From the NCBI GenBank assembly GCA_015486095.1, contig WFSK01000056.1:1-11282 (forward strand): a DNA stretch of 11,282 bases, given 5' to 3'. The translations under genes and the position numbers were made by a program. This DNA comes from Thermotogae bacterium. GTDB taxonomy: Bacteria > Thermotogota > Thermotogae > B3-G13. Below are positions 1 through 6,807 of this stretch, in pieces. Each line of letters opens with the position of its first letter. Within the stretch, counting starts at the first letter, position 1. The notes beneath the pieces are model-generated. The model was not told where the DNA came from and did no database searches. It worked only from the letters and a program-made list of their open reading frames with translations.

Positions 1-109
1 GAGACAGGTTTATTATATCCTCCAACTCTCTAAGCCTTTCATCGGATTCATCGGTTTTAAGAGGATAAGTCTTATCTCCAATCCTCATCTCCACATGGCG
101 TTTTTGCAT
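1..109 (-). CDS. zapA: Cell division protein ZapA-like, N-terminal part (runs off window)
   Basis: Reading leftwards from the ATG at 109-107 gives 36 open codons up to the window edge, beginning MQKRHVEMRIGDKTYPLK. The pattern of a first beta strand, a G-D/N-K-x-Y turn, a second strand and then an acidic helix (residues 21-34, ESDERLRELEDIIN) is the usual start of ZapA, a small cytoplasmic protein that bundles FtsZ filaments at the division ring. A purine-rich GGCAGGG lies about 7 bases upstream. The gene follows a small coiled-coil gene by 28 bases on the same strand, so the two are probably co-transcribed. The C-terminal coiled coil of ZapA would lie outside the window, so the assignment rests on the N-terminal pattern and on context. 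Confidence 0.72.
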   Translation of the reverse strand, partial: MQKRHVEMRIGDKTYPLKTDESDERLRELEDIINLS

Positions 110-137
110 AAAGAAACCCTGCCTTTTCCCAAGAAAG

Positions 138-431
138 TTATGTTACTTCAGAATCAGTCTTATTTCCTGCTATAAAAGCATCCTGTCTCTTCTTTTCACT
201 TTCACCTATATTCGATATTATTCCTTCTACTTTCTTTATCAGATCTCTCACCCTATTTTCTTCCGCATTCAGATTATCTCTTAGTTTCTTATTTTCCTTG
301 CGCAATCCTTCAATAGTGCTATGCAAACTCTCATGTTCTCTTCTCAACCTTTCGTTTTCTTTCAAAATATTGTCGTAATGCCGAAAGATTATGTCTAACT
401 TTTCTTCGAGTGCTTTAAGCTCCTTGATCAC
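138..431 (-). CDS. Small coiled-coil protein, possibly ZapB-like
   Basis: Encodes 97 residues from a GTG at 431-429. An upstream in-frame ATG at 482 exists, but GGAGGG (444-439) sits 7 bases before the GTG and a likely -10 box lies between the two starts, so the GTG is preferred. Residues 1-75 are a nearly continuous amphipathic coiled coil rich in Glu, Lys, Arg and Leu, with heptad-spaced hydrophobics (LKALEEKLDIIF, LKENERLR, LRKENKKLRDNL). The last 20 residues are polar and probably disordered. There is no signal peptide or membrane segment, so it should be cytoplasmic. A short coiled-coil gene directly upstream of zapA is a known arrangement in other bacteria (ZapB-like/DUF904 type proteins), which suggests a division-ring role by context. 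Sequence alone does not establish the family. Confidence 0.72.
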   Translation of the reverse strand: MIKELKALEEKLDIIFRHYDNILKENERLRREHESLHSTIEGLRKENKKLRDNLNAEENRVRDLIKKVEGIISNIGESEKKRQDAFIAGNKTDSEVT

Positions 432-462
432 GTTAACACCCTCCAACTCAAATCGATATCTT

Positions 463-471
463 ATTATATCA
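463..471 (-). promoter_or_regulatory. Extended -10 promoter overlapping the gpsA stop codon
   Basis: On the minus strand, 471 to 463 reads TGATATAAT, a perfect extended -10 (TGnTATAAT). The TGA is at the same time the gpsA stop codon. The best -35 candidate (CCAACA, 18-bp spacing) is poor, as is common with extended -10 promoters. Transcription would start near 456, about 25 bases before the GTG of the coiled-coil gene and just upstream of its Shine-Dalgarno site. This would give the coiled-coil/zapA pair its own promoter inside the birA-gpsA run. Confidence 0.5.
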
Positions 472-1443
472 TAGAAATTCATATTTTGTTGGTCTAAAAA
501 AAAGTTTTTTCAACACTACTTTGGGTTCTTCTTTCTTCTCGATGATCTCATTTACAGCTTCGCATATCGGTAATTCAACGTTGTATTGTTTCGATAGGTG
601 AATTAATGCTTTTACCGTTGTTACCCCCTCAGCAAGTTTTTCAAATCTCTTACCTTTTACAAAGGTCTCGCCAAATTGGCGATTATGACTGTAGGGAGAA
701 AATAGAGTGGCTGCATAATCTCCTATATGCGTTAGACCGTAGACCGTTATTTCTTCACCTCCCATTGCCTTCACGAGGCGAGAGATTTCCCTCGGTCCTC
801 TTGCCATCAATGGACCTTTCAAACTACTGAGTCCTAACCCATCCAGCATACCTGCTGCTATACCCATTACGTTTTTCGCTGCGGCACCTATCTCCGCTCC
901 TATTAAATCCTTTCCGTAATAGAATCTTATGAGCTCACTGCCGAACTTCGACACTAGATATCTGGTAAGCTCAGCTTTCTCTGATGCCATTACCATACAA
1001 GTAGGTATATTATTAGTGAGTTCCTGCACATGTGCTGGTCCAAGCCAGACGGCTAACTCAACAGGCTGATCTATCTCCTCGCGAAATACTTCTGATAAAC
1101 GCTTTCCCGTATCCTCTTCCAAACCTTTCATACATAGGATGAATTTCTTTCCATTCAATGGGAATCGGTTGATCTGCCTACATAGTGCTCGTAAACCCTG
1201 AGATTTGATGGCTATGAGAATTATATCTGCTGACAACGCTCGTTCGAGAGAGGTTTCTACCAGAACGGATGAGGGTAATTGCAAATACTCATTCTGGCGG
1301 GTTTTCGCGAGTCTCTGGCATCTTGTAGAAAGCTCGCGGCCCCAAAGCATAACACTATACCCGAGATATGCAGAATACCATGCCAGACCAGAACCCCAAC
1401 GCCCGCATCCTAAGATAGAAATCCGTGTTGCATCCTTGTTCAC
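469..1443 (-). CDS. gpsA: Glycerol-3-phosphate dehydrogenase [NAD(P)+]
   Basis: Makes sn-glycerol-3-phosphate from dihydroxyacetone phosphate for phospholipid synthesis; cytoplasmic. The 324-residue length is typical. Residues 8-17 (SILGCGRWGS region) form the Rossmann GxGxWG nucleotide-binding turn. KGLEEDTGKRLSE (107-119) matches the conserved KGL...LSE segment, GPAH (136-139) matches the GPSHA-type motif, and AAAKNVMGIAAG (188-199) carries the probable catalytic Lys191. GDYAATLFSPYSHNRQFG (242-259) matches the family GDL-x-x-T-C-x-S-x-x-SRN-x-x-x-G segment. The start is GTG at 1443-1441, with GGAGGGG (1457-1451) about 7 bases before it. It lies 59 bases downstream of birA on the same strand. 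Its TGA stop is part of a likely promoter for the next gene. The family assignment is secure. Confidence 0.95.
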   Translation of the reverse strand: MNKDATRISILGCGRWGSGLAWYSAYLGYSVMLWGRELSTRCQRLAKTRQNEYLQLPSSVLVETSLERALSADIILIAIKSQGLRALCRQINRFPLNGKKFILCMKGLEEDTGKRLSEVFREEIDQPVELAVWLGPAHVQELTNNIPTCMVMASEKAELTRYLVSKFGSELIRFYYGKDLIGAEIGAAAKNVMGIAAGMLDGLGLSSLKGPLMARGPREISRLVKAMGGEEITVYGLTHIGDYAATLFSPYSHNRQFGETFVKGKRFEKLAEGVTTVKALIHLSKQYNVELPICEAVNEIIEKKEEPKVVLKKLFFRPTKYEFL

Positions 1444-1502
1444 CTAAAATCCCCTCCATTTATCTTATTATTATTGTATGTGTCTATCATTTGCCACGAA
1501 CC

Positions 1503-2273
1503 TTAACCGATATGTGAATTACTCACATCTATCTTCGATGTTTTTCTCTGAATCTCTGTGGCTAAACCCTCGTGAACCAGGATCAGTGATCCAGCTCTAT
1601 ATATCTTTTTATCCCCTTTTTCGCTCAATTCAATACTACCGTCCATCAATAAGTTTGCGACCCTTCCATTATGTATTACTCCACTGTTATCTACCAGTTC
1701 TACATCCATTCCGAGGAGTCTGGAGAATCGTAGCCATCGTTCATAAATGTCCTCTGAATCCGTTGAATCGTATTCATCTAAGATGGTCATCAACAGATCA
1801 CTTAACGAAATTTGCTTTCCCATTTGAAGAAAGAGAGAAGTTGCCTTATCGCTTATCGTTCTATCTATATCATTATTAACGTTCAAACCGATCCCTACCA
1901 CCTGGGCAATGGGCTTCCCCTTTATAACATTCTCAACGAGTATACCCGCCACCTTTTTCCTCTCAACATATATGTCGTTGGGCCATTTTATCCAAGCATC
2001 TACAGAATGTCTTCTCAAAGTTCTAACTAATGCAACAGAAAAGGTCATCATCGTATGCCAGGGGTTCATATTATCTTTACTCTTCAACACCACTGAAAAC
2101 CACAAACCTCCCCTTGGAGATAACCAAGTATTTTTCCCACGTCCTCTTCCTTTGTATTGCATATCGGCCCAGATTACACTCCTATCCGGAAGTGCTGATA
2201 TATTTCTCTTAACATAATCCATCGTCGAATCTATTTCATTCAGGTGTATGATATTCCATGTCTCCATTTTCAT
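1503..2273 (-). CDS. birA: Biotin--[acetyl-CoA carboxylase] ligase (BirA, group I without HTH)
   Basis: Activates biotin with ATP and attaches it to the acceptor lysine of biotin carboxyl carrier protein; cytoplasmic. About 256 residues from the chosen start. GRGRGKNTWLSP (42-53) is the biotinyl-AMP loop, KWPNDIYV (96-103) carries the catalytic lysine, and RKKVAGILVE (105-114) and GIGLNVN (127-133) are further family motifs. A small C-terminal SH3-like domain follows (VANLLMDGSIELS onwards). The N-terminal winged helix of E. coli BirA is absent, so it is unlikely to act as a repressor. Start choice is uncertain: ATGs occur at 2288, 2273 and 2267, none with a Shine-Dalgarno site. A TATAAT at 2285-2280 would place the transcript start at about 2273, so the message may be leaderless from that ATG. 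Confidence 0.93.
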   Translation of the reverse strand: MKMETWNIIHLNEIDSTMDYVKRNISALPDRSVIWADMQYKGRGRGKNTWLSPRGGLWFSVVLKSKDNMNPWHTMMTFSVALVRTLRRHSVDAWIKWPNDIYVERKKVAGILVENVIKGKPIAQVVGIGLNVNNDIDRTISDKATSLFLQMGKQISLSDLLMTILDEYDSTDSEDIYERWLRFSRLLGMDVELVDNSGVIHNGRVANLLMDGSIELSEKGDKKIYRAGSLILVHEGLATEIQRKTSKIDVSNSHIG

Positions 2274-2281
2274 GATACAAT
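2273..2281 (+). promoter_or_regulatory. Candidate extended -10 for the proC-proA-proB operon
   Basis: The plus strand reads TGATACAAT at 2273-2281, an extended -10 with one mismatch in the hexamer. The transcript would start near 2288, 24 bases before the proC ATG. No convincing -35 is visible 17 bp upstream. It overlaps the birA -10 on the other strand, so polymerase could probably not occupy both at once. Confidence 0.4.
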
Positions 2282-2285
2282 TATA
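2280..2285 (-). promoter_or_regulatory. Candidate -10 box for birA (possible leaderless start)
   Basis: The minus strand reads TATAAT from 2285 to 2280. A start site 7 bases downstream falls on the A of the ATG at 2273, and no Shine-Dalgarno site is present. No good -35 is seen at 16-18 bp spacing. The box overlaps by two bases the candidate -10 of the opposite-facing proC promoter. Confidence 0.42.
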
Positions 2286-2311
2286 CACGAATTCAGAAAG
2301 GGGGATTTGTT

Positions 2312-3100
2312 ATGCTCATAGGAATCGTGGGAGTAGGGAATATAGGTTCTATAATAGCAGACTTGTTATCTGCACAAGGAAAACGATTGTTTTTGGTAGA
2401 TAGGCATGAACAGAAGCTCCAGAAATTTAAAGAACGAGGGGCACAAACGGCATTGGATATCTCTCGGCTTCCAAACTCTCTCGATATACTCTTCATAGCA
2501 GTTAAACCTCAGGATGCCAAGATATTGTTAAGCAAACTCGATTCGCTCGATTTCAATTGCAAATATGTTGTCAGTACAGTTACAGGACTTAGAATCAGCG
2601 AGATCAAATCTCATCTTCGAGATGCCCATATCGTGAGGATCATGCCGAATATTCCAATCGCCATTGGTCAGGGAGTTGTAGGTGTATCCTACGAAGATTC
2701 TTTTACCGGTGATGATAAAAAGTTCATAAACGATCTACTCTCCCCATTTGGGAAGTTGGTCGAAGTGAAAGAAAAACTCTTCTCAGCAGTTACAGCTTTA
2801 AGTGGTAGTGGCCCAGCTTTTGTTTTCGTCATAGTCGAGGCATTGGTAGATGCAGGAATGAAGTTGGGGCTTTCCTATGAGATCTCAATGGATCTCATAT
2901 TACAAACGTTAAAGGGGTCGGCAGAATTACTCGAAATAGAGCAAAAACATCCTGGTGAACTACGTCATCTGGTTACATCTCCTGCTGGGACTACTATAGA
3001 GGGGATATACTCGCTTGAACAAAGCGGTTTGCGGGGGATATTGATGCGAACGATCTTCGATACGTATCAGAGGGCCTGTGAATTATCAGGAGGCATGTGA
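2312..3100 (+). CDS. proC: Pyrroline-5-carboxylate reductase
   Basis: Last step of proline synthesis: NAD(P)H-dependent reduction of pyrroline-5-carboxylate to proline in the cytoplasm. The length of 262 residues is normal. GVGNIG (7-12) is the Rossmann glycine motif, AVKP (63-66) and RIMPNIP (109-115) are conserved cofactor-domain segments, and ALSGSGPAFVF (162-172) with VTSPAGTTIEG (221-231) form the family signature and substrate-binding part of the C-terminal helical domain. AGAAAGGGGG (2295-2304) lies 7 bases before the ATG. It is the first gene of an operon divergent from birA and overlaps or abuts proA at its stop codon. All three proline genes are together, so the pathway is complete here. 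Confidence 0.96.
   Translation: MLIGIVGVGNIGSIIADLLSAQGKRLFLVDRHEQKLQKFKERGAQTALDISRLPNSLDILFIAVKPQDAKILLSKLDSLDFNCKYVVSTVTGLRISEIKSHLRDAHIVRIMPNIPIAIGQGVVGVSYEDSFTGDDKKFINDLLSPFGKLVEVKEKLFSAVTALSGSGPAFVFVIVEALVDAGMKLGLSYEISMDLILQTLKGSAELLEIEQKHPGELRHLVTSPAGTTIEGIYSLEQSGLRGILMRTIFDTYQRACELSGGM
3088..3093 (+). promoter_or_regulatory. Shine-Dalgarno site deciding the proA start
   Basis: A perfect AGGAGG lies in the last codons of proC. It is only 3 bases before a GTG at 3097, which overlaps the proC stop, but 9 bases before the ATG at 3103. The ATG is therefore the better proA start, two codons shorter than the longest reading. Confidence 0.7.
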
Positions 3101-3102
3101 AG

Positions 3103-4347
3103 ATGAATATCGAAGAACAGGCTAAAAAGGTTGCGATTGCAAAAAGATCTTTAGCACAGATATCAACAAAGGTTAAAGATGAAGCATTGCATGCCATAGC
3201 AGATTCTATTTGGAAGATGAGAGAGAAGATCTTAGCGGCAAATGCCATCGACGTGAAATATGCACGAAAAAGGAAGATGAAAGAATCCTTAGTGGACAGG
3301 CTGATGTTAACTGATTCGAGGATAGATGGAATGATACACTCTATAGAGGACCTCATAGCGTTGCGCGACCCCGTTGGGAATGCAGATGCTTCTTGGACAA
3401 TGCCAAACGGTCTGAGAATATCAAAAGTAAGAGTCCCTATAGGAGCCATAGGTATCATATACGAAGGAAGGCCAAACGTTACTGTCGAAACCTCGACTAT
3501 CGCACTTAAATCTGGAAATTCGATACTTCTTAGAGGAAGCTCATCCGCACAGAATACTAACGAAGTGCTTGTTCGGGCTATAAAGGAAGGTATCGAGAAG
3601 ACCGATGTGCCCGAAGATGCAGTGGAGTTGGTCGAAGACACATCTCATGAGGCGGTAGGGAAAATGATCCGTTTGAAATCCCTTTTAGATCTGATCATTC
3701 CAAGAGGCGGAAAGCAACTCATCGATTTTGTCACAAAAAACTCAACCGTCCCTGTTCTTGAAACCGGCATCGGAAATTGCCATATATTCGTAGATGCTAC
3801 GGCGGATCTGGGCATGGCTCTCGATATAATTGATAACGCAAAAACCCAAAGACCTGGGACATGCAATGCAGTGGAAAAGATCCTCATTCATAAGAAGATC
3901 TGTGAGAGCTTCTTACCCTCACTCTACAAGAGGCTATCTGAAAAAGGAGTGGAATTCCGAGGATGCGAAGTAGCCAGACAGATCATCCCAGAGATAAAAC
4001 CGGCAACAGAAGAAGATTGGGCAACGGAATATCTCGATCTCATCCTGGGCGTTAAGTGTGTTCAAGATATAGACGAGGCGATAGAACACATAACCAAATA
4101 TGGGACAAAACACTCTGAAGCCATCGTTACCAACGATTATTCCAATGCCATGAAGTTTACCTCTGCAATAGATGCCTCTGCCGTTTACGTAAATGCCTCT
4201 ACACGTTTCACCGATGGGGGACAATTTGGTTTTGGTGCCGAAATGGGGATAAGTACTCAGAGATTACATGCTCGTGGACCAGTTGGCTTATTCGAACTCA
4301 CAACCTATAAGTACGTGATATTGGGAGAGGGACAAATAAGAAAGTGA
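3103..4347 (+). CDS. proA: Glutamate-5-semialdehyde dehydrogenase (gamma-glutamyl phosphate reductase)
   Basis: Second step of proline synthesis: NADPH-dependent reduction of gamma-glutamyl phosphate to glutamate-5-semialdehyde, which cyclises to the ProC substrate. It has 414 residues, the usual size for this aldehyde-dehydrogenase-fold enzyme. PIGAIGIIYEGRPNVTVE lies in the first third, LRGSSSAQNTN follows, and the catalytic cysteine is Cys254 in RPGTCNAVEKIL. The C-terminal STQRLHARGPVGLFELTTYKYV is the characteristic ProA ending. An alternative GTG start at 3097 would add two residues. The proB start codon overlaps its stop (GTGA), so translation of proA and proB is probably coupled. ProA and ProB are known to cooperate in handling the unstable phosphate intermediate. 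Confidence 0.96.
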   Translation: MNIEEQAKKVAIAKRSLAQISTKVKDEALHAIADSIWKMREKILAANAIDVKYARKRKMKESLVDRLMLTDSRIDGMIHSIEDLIALRDPVGNADASWTMPNGLRISKVRVPIGAIGIIYEGRPNVTVETSTIALKSGNSILLRGSSSAQNTNEVLVRAIKEGIEKTDVPEDAVELVEDTSHEAVGKMIRLKSLLDLIIPRGGKQLIDFVTKNSTVPVLETGIGNCHIFVDATADLGMALDIIDNAKTQRPGTCNAVEKILIHKKICESFLPSLYKRLSEKGVEFRGCEVARQIIPEIKPATEEDWATEYLDLILGVKCVQDIDEAIEHITKYGTKHSEAIVTNDYSNAMKFTSAIDASAVYVNASTRFTDGGQFGFGAEMGISTQRLHARGPVGLFELTTYKYVILGEGQIRK

Positions 4348-5420
4348 AGATCGTCGTGAAGGTCGGGAGTAACCTACTCCTTAATAAAAGAGGCATTGGG
4401 ATAGATGTTGATTATATTCGGGATCTCTGTAACCAGATTTCTACACTTACGGATAATGGTAACGAGGTGATTTTGGTAAGTTCTGGTGCCTATGTTAGCG
4501 GATATGGATTATTGAAAGTGAAATATCCTCAAGATATCTCTAAAAAACAAGCTCTCTGCGCCATTGGGCAGGTGGAGCTTATGAAGGCTTATTCTACGGC
4601 ATTTGGAGAACGAAAGAAATATGTCTCTCAATTACTCGTGACACGCGATGATTTCGATAATAGAAAGCGTTTTTTGAACATACGTAATACCTTAATATCT
4701 CTTGCTGAATTCGGTGTTATACCTATCATAAACGAGAATGATACAGTTGCGACTGACGAGATCAGAGTCGGAGATAATGATACACTTGCGTCATATGTAG
4801 CTATAGGAACTATGGCAGATATACTTATTCTTTTAACATCCGTGAATGGAGTATTCGCTGAAGATGGCAGTCTCATTTCTGTATACGATGAACACCTCCC
4901 TTTACTCGCTATGGAAAATTCTCATTGGGGACAAGGAGGAGTAAAAACGAAGATCGCAGCGGCGAAAAGAGTATCAAATGTTGGTATAACTGCTGTGGTA
5001 GCTAATGGAAGGATACCAAATGCGGTTCTTCGGATAGCACATGGTGAAAAAATTGGGACTATATTTCCCAAGTCCACCACTGTGAGGGCAAAAAAAGCCT
5101 GGATAGGTTTTGTTGCAAAACCATCTGGCAAGATCTTTGTAGATAAAGGGGCAAGAACAGCAATTCTGCAGGGCAAAAGTTTACTTCCTATCGGAGTAAT
5201 ACGTGTGGAAGGTAATTTCTTTCAAGGAGATACGGTGGAGATCACATTTAAAGATACCGTGATCGCTCATGGTATAACCAATTATTCTTCTGACGAACTT
5301 TCTAAGATACGGGGAGTTTACACATCGGATATAGAGAAGATATTGGGACATAGTGGTTATGAAGAAGTATGTCATGCAGATAATTTGATCATTAAATGTG
5401 AAGCGAAAGGGGGTTTTTAA
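4344..5420 (+). CDS. proB: Glutamate 5-kinase with C-terminal PUA domain
   Basis: First, committed step of proline synthesis: ATP-dependent phosphorylation of glutamate. It has 358 residues in two domains. The amino-acid-kinase domain is residues 1 to about 245, with KVGSN (6-10), SSGAYVSGYG (46-55), PIINENDTV (127-135), VGDNDTLASYVA (142-153) and GGVKTKIAAAKR (198-209). The PUA domain runs from about 250 to 345 (GKIFVDKGA, QGKSLLPIGV, GDTVEI). The LLTD-x-x-G segment expected near 164-170 reads LLTSVNGVF, with Ser166 in place of the usual Asp. The remaining motifs are intact, so the enzyme is probably active. ProB is typically feedback-inhibited by proline. The GTG start overlaps the proA stop, and the next gene begins immediately after its TAA. 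Confidence 0.95.
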   Translation: MKIVVKVGSNLLLNKRGIGIDVDYIRDLCNQISTLTDNGNEVILVSSGAYVSGYGLLKVKYPQDISKKQALCAIGQVELMKAYSTAFGERKKYVSQLLVTRDDFDNRKRFLNIRNTLISLAEFGVIPIINENDTVATDEIRVGDNDTLASYVAIGTMADILILLTSVNGVFAEDGSLISVYDEHLPLLAMENSHWGQGGVKTKIAAAKRVSNVGITAVVANGRIPNAVLRIAHGEKIGTIFPKSTTVRAKKAWIGFVAKPSGKIFVDKGARTAILQGKSLLPIGVIRVEGNFFQGDTVEITFKDTVIAHGITNYSSDELSKIRGVYTSDIEKILGHSGYEEVCHADNLIIKCEAKGGF

Positions 5421-5948
5421 GTGAGTTATACAAAGCGTATTGCATATGGAGGAATATTCATTGCGACTGGATTGGTCCTTTCTGTTGTCATTCATTCTTT
5501 TGGTGGACAATTTGGACGTATCTTCCTGCCGTTGCATCTTGTAGTTTTGATAGCTGGTATCCTCACAGGTCCATGGGTGGGGGTGGTAGTAGGAGCAATT
5601 ACTGCGCCGCTAAGTGGTTTACTATTCGGAATGCCTCCATTGTTTCCTCCAATTGCCTTTTTCATGGCATTTGAAATGGCAACATATGGCTTTTTATCTG
5701 GGTATTTGGAAACACGTGGATTCAACATCTACATTAACTTGGCGATCTCCTTGATATCTGGAAGACTCGTATATTCATTGAGTTATTACGTCATTGGAGC
5801 GATGATCGGCATCCATCTCAGGGCGATCACTGCGATACTTTTGAGTTTTGCGGTAGGAGCGCCTGGTGTGCTCATACAATTTCTCTTGATCCCACCGATA
5901 TACCATTCCGTGAAGCGATCATTCGGTGAAACCCGTGGAGAAAAATGA
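5421..5948 (+). CDS. ECF transporter substrate-binding S-component
   Basis: A 175-residue integral membrane protein with five to six hydrophobic segments: about 6-26, 34-51, 53-70, 76-95, 103-128 and 134-160. HLVVLIAGILTGPWVGVVVG (39-58) followed by LSGLLFGMPPLFPP (64-77) and a FEMATYGFLSGYL segment (84-96) is the pattern of ECF-type vitamin/metabolite S-components (PF12822-like, with some resemblance to ThiW and PanT). Such proteins bind a small molecule and work with a shared EcfT/EcfA module encoded elsewhere; none is seen here. AAAGGGGG (5406-5413) lies 7 bases before the GTG start, which directly follows the proB stop. It overlaps a PfkB-type kinase by 23 bases, suggesting transport of a substrate that is then phosphorylated. 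The substrate cannot be read from the sequence. Confidence 0.85.
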   Translation: MSYTKRIAYGGIFIATGLVLSVVIHSFGGQFGRIFLPLHLVVLIAGILTGPWVGVVVGAITAPLSGLLFGMPPLFPPIAFFMAFEMATYGFLSGYLETRGFNIYINLAISLISGRLVYSLSYYVIGAMIGIHLRAITAILLSFAVGAPGVLIQFLLIPPIYHSVKRSFGETRGEK

Positions 5949-6711
5949 TGATGAGGTCGATGTAGTCGGTGGTGTCTTCAGAGATCTCCTGTTCTATGGA
6001 GAAACACATGCGAGAGACCTGCTTGAGATGCCGGGTGGAACAGGCTACAATGTATTCGTAGGCCTGCGTGCTTTGAACATCGAGACATATTTTCACGGTA
6101 GCATTGGAATAGACTGGCCTTTCGAAAAGGTAGGGAGGGTCAAAGAGGGTAAGAGTGGTGTTTTCGTTTGTCGGGATGAAAAAGAAGTTCTTGCCGTTTA
6201 TCGAGGTGTTAATCTTCTTACCGAGTATGAAGATATGCATTCTCGAGTACTCTTTTCCACACTCGAGTGCGGTGGTGATGTGTTCGAAGAATACGCTAAA
6301 AGGGCGAAGAAATCTGGGATTATGGTGATCTTAGACCCTTCTCCTATCTTCGAATGGAAAACGGAATATCTGGAACTTTGTGACTTGATATTACCAGATT
6401 CGGAAGAATATAGCGTAATATCTGACGATCATTCTATAGGGATAGAAGCATTTGTAAAGCTTGGTTCAGATGGAGGAATGTATGTCAAGAATAATGAGGA
6501 ATACCGATTACCCGTATCAAAGGGTGGCAATTTCTTATTGGGATGTGGAGACGCATTCGATGTTATGGTCATATATGGTATCCTCAATGGAATGAATGCC
6601 TATGAAATACTGGAAACTGCGGTAAAAACAGGCAGAAGGGCATCTTTTATCAGGGGAAGTTCAACAGCTGTTGTTGAAGCGATCAAAAATTCGGTAGAAA
6701 GCATATCTTGA
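5926..6711 (+). CDS. PfkB-family carbohydrate/nucleoside kinase, short form
   Basis: 261 residues of a ribokinase-like kinase; cytoplasmic. VDVVGGVFRDLLFYG (11-25) is the first strand, MPGGTGYNVFVGLRAL (35-50) is PfkB signature 1, ILDPSP (135-140) and DLILPDSEE (153-161) are mid-domain motifs, and GCGDAFD (206-212) is signature 2 with probable catalytic base Asp209 (usual form GAGD). The segment after GSIGIDW (58-64), where family members normally have the D-x-x-G helix and lid region, is about 20 residues shorter than usual. Start is uncertain: GTG at 5926 or 5935, both inside the preceding gene and without a Shine-Dalgarno site, so translational coupling is likely. Possible substrates (ribose, nucleosides such as pseudouridine, vitamin B6 or thiamin precursors) cannot be separated. 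Its last codons and stop lie in a sequence repeated downstream. Confidence 0.85.
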   Translation: MKPVEKNDDEVDVVGGVFRDLLFYGETHARDLLEMPGGTGYNVFVGLRALNIETYFHGSIGIDWPFEKVGRVKEGKSGVFVCRDEKEVLAVYRGVNLLTEYEDMHSRVLFSTLECGGDVFEEYAKRAKKSGIMVILDPSPIFEWKTEYLELCDLILPDSEEYSVISDDHSIGIEAFVKLGSDGGMYVKNNEEYRLPVSKGGNFLLGCGDAFDVMVIYGILNGMNAYEILETAVKTGRRASFIRGSSTAVVEAIKNSVESIS

Positions 6712-6719
6712 GGTGCATC
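6690..6719 (+). repeat. Imperfect direct repeat, copy A (spans the kinase stop codon)
   Basis: Thirty bases that match 6849-6878 at 25 positions, including an identical 8-base TTCGGTAG and an identical CATATCTTGA. Copy A contains the last seven codons of the PfkB-kinase gene and its TGA. The two copies start 159 bases apart. Unlike copy B, copy A is not followed by the complementary arm that makes a hairpin. Confidence 0.6.
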
Positions 6720-6807
6720 ATCTAATATAAACGAAGACATTGCTCGACTCCATATTTTGTACCTACGAAAGCGTATCGTTGTTTCGAGGCAGGTGTGAGC
6801 TTACCCT

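Noticed and set aside
1512..1528. Hairpin ATGTGA/TCACAT near the birA stop as a terminator
   Set aside because: The stem is only 6 bp, lies inside the last birA codons and is not followed by a T-run on the minus strand. birA and gpsA may well be co-transcribed.
1205..1879. Open frames on the plus strand across gpsA and birA (for example 1205-1447 and 1478-1879)
   Set aside because: They lie antisense to two genes with complete family motifs, have no good Shine-Dalgarno site, and their products have no recognisable pattern.
1503..2273. BirA acting as a repressor of the divergent operon
   Set aside because: The N-terminal winged helix needed for DNA binding is absent. The protein starts directly at the catalytic domain.
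2994..3641. A 215-codon minus-strand open frame across the proC/proA junction
   Set aside because: It is antisense to clear proC and proA coding sequence. Its Ser/Ile/Phe-rich product is what the reverse frame of such genes gives, and it lacks a plausible start signal.
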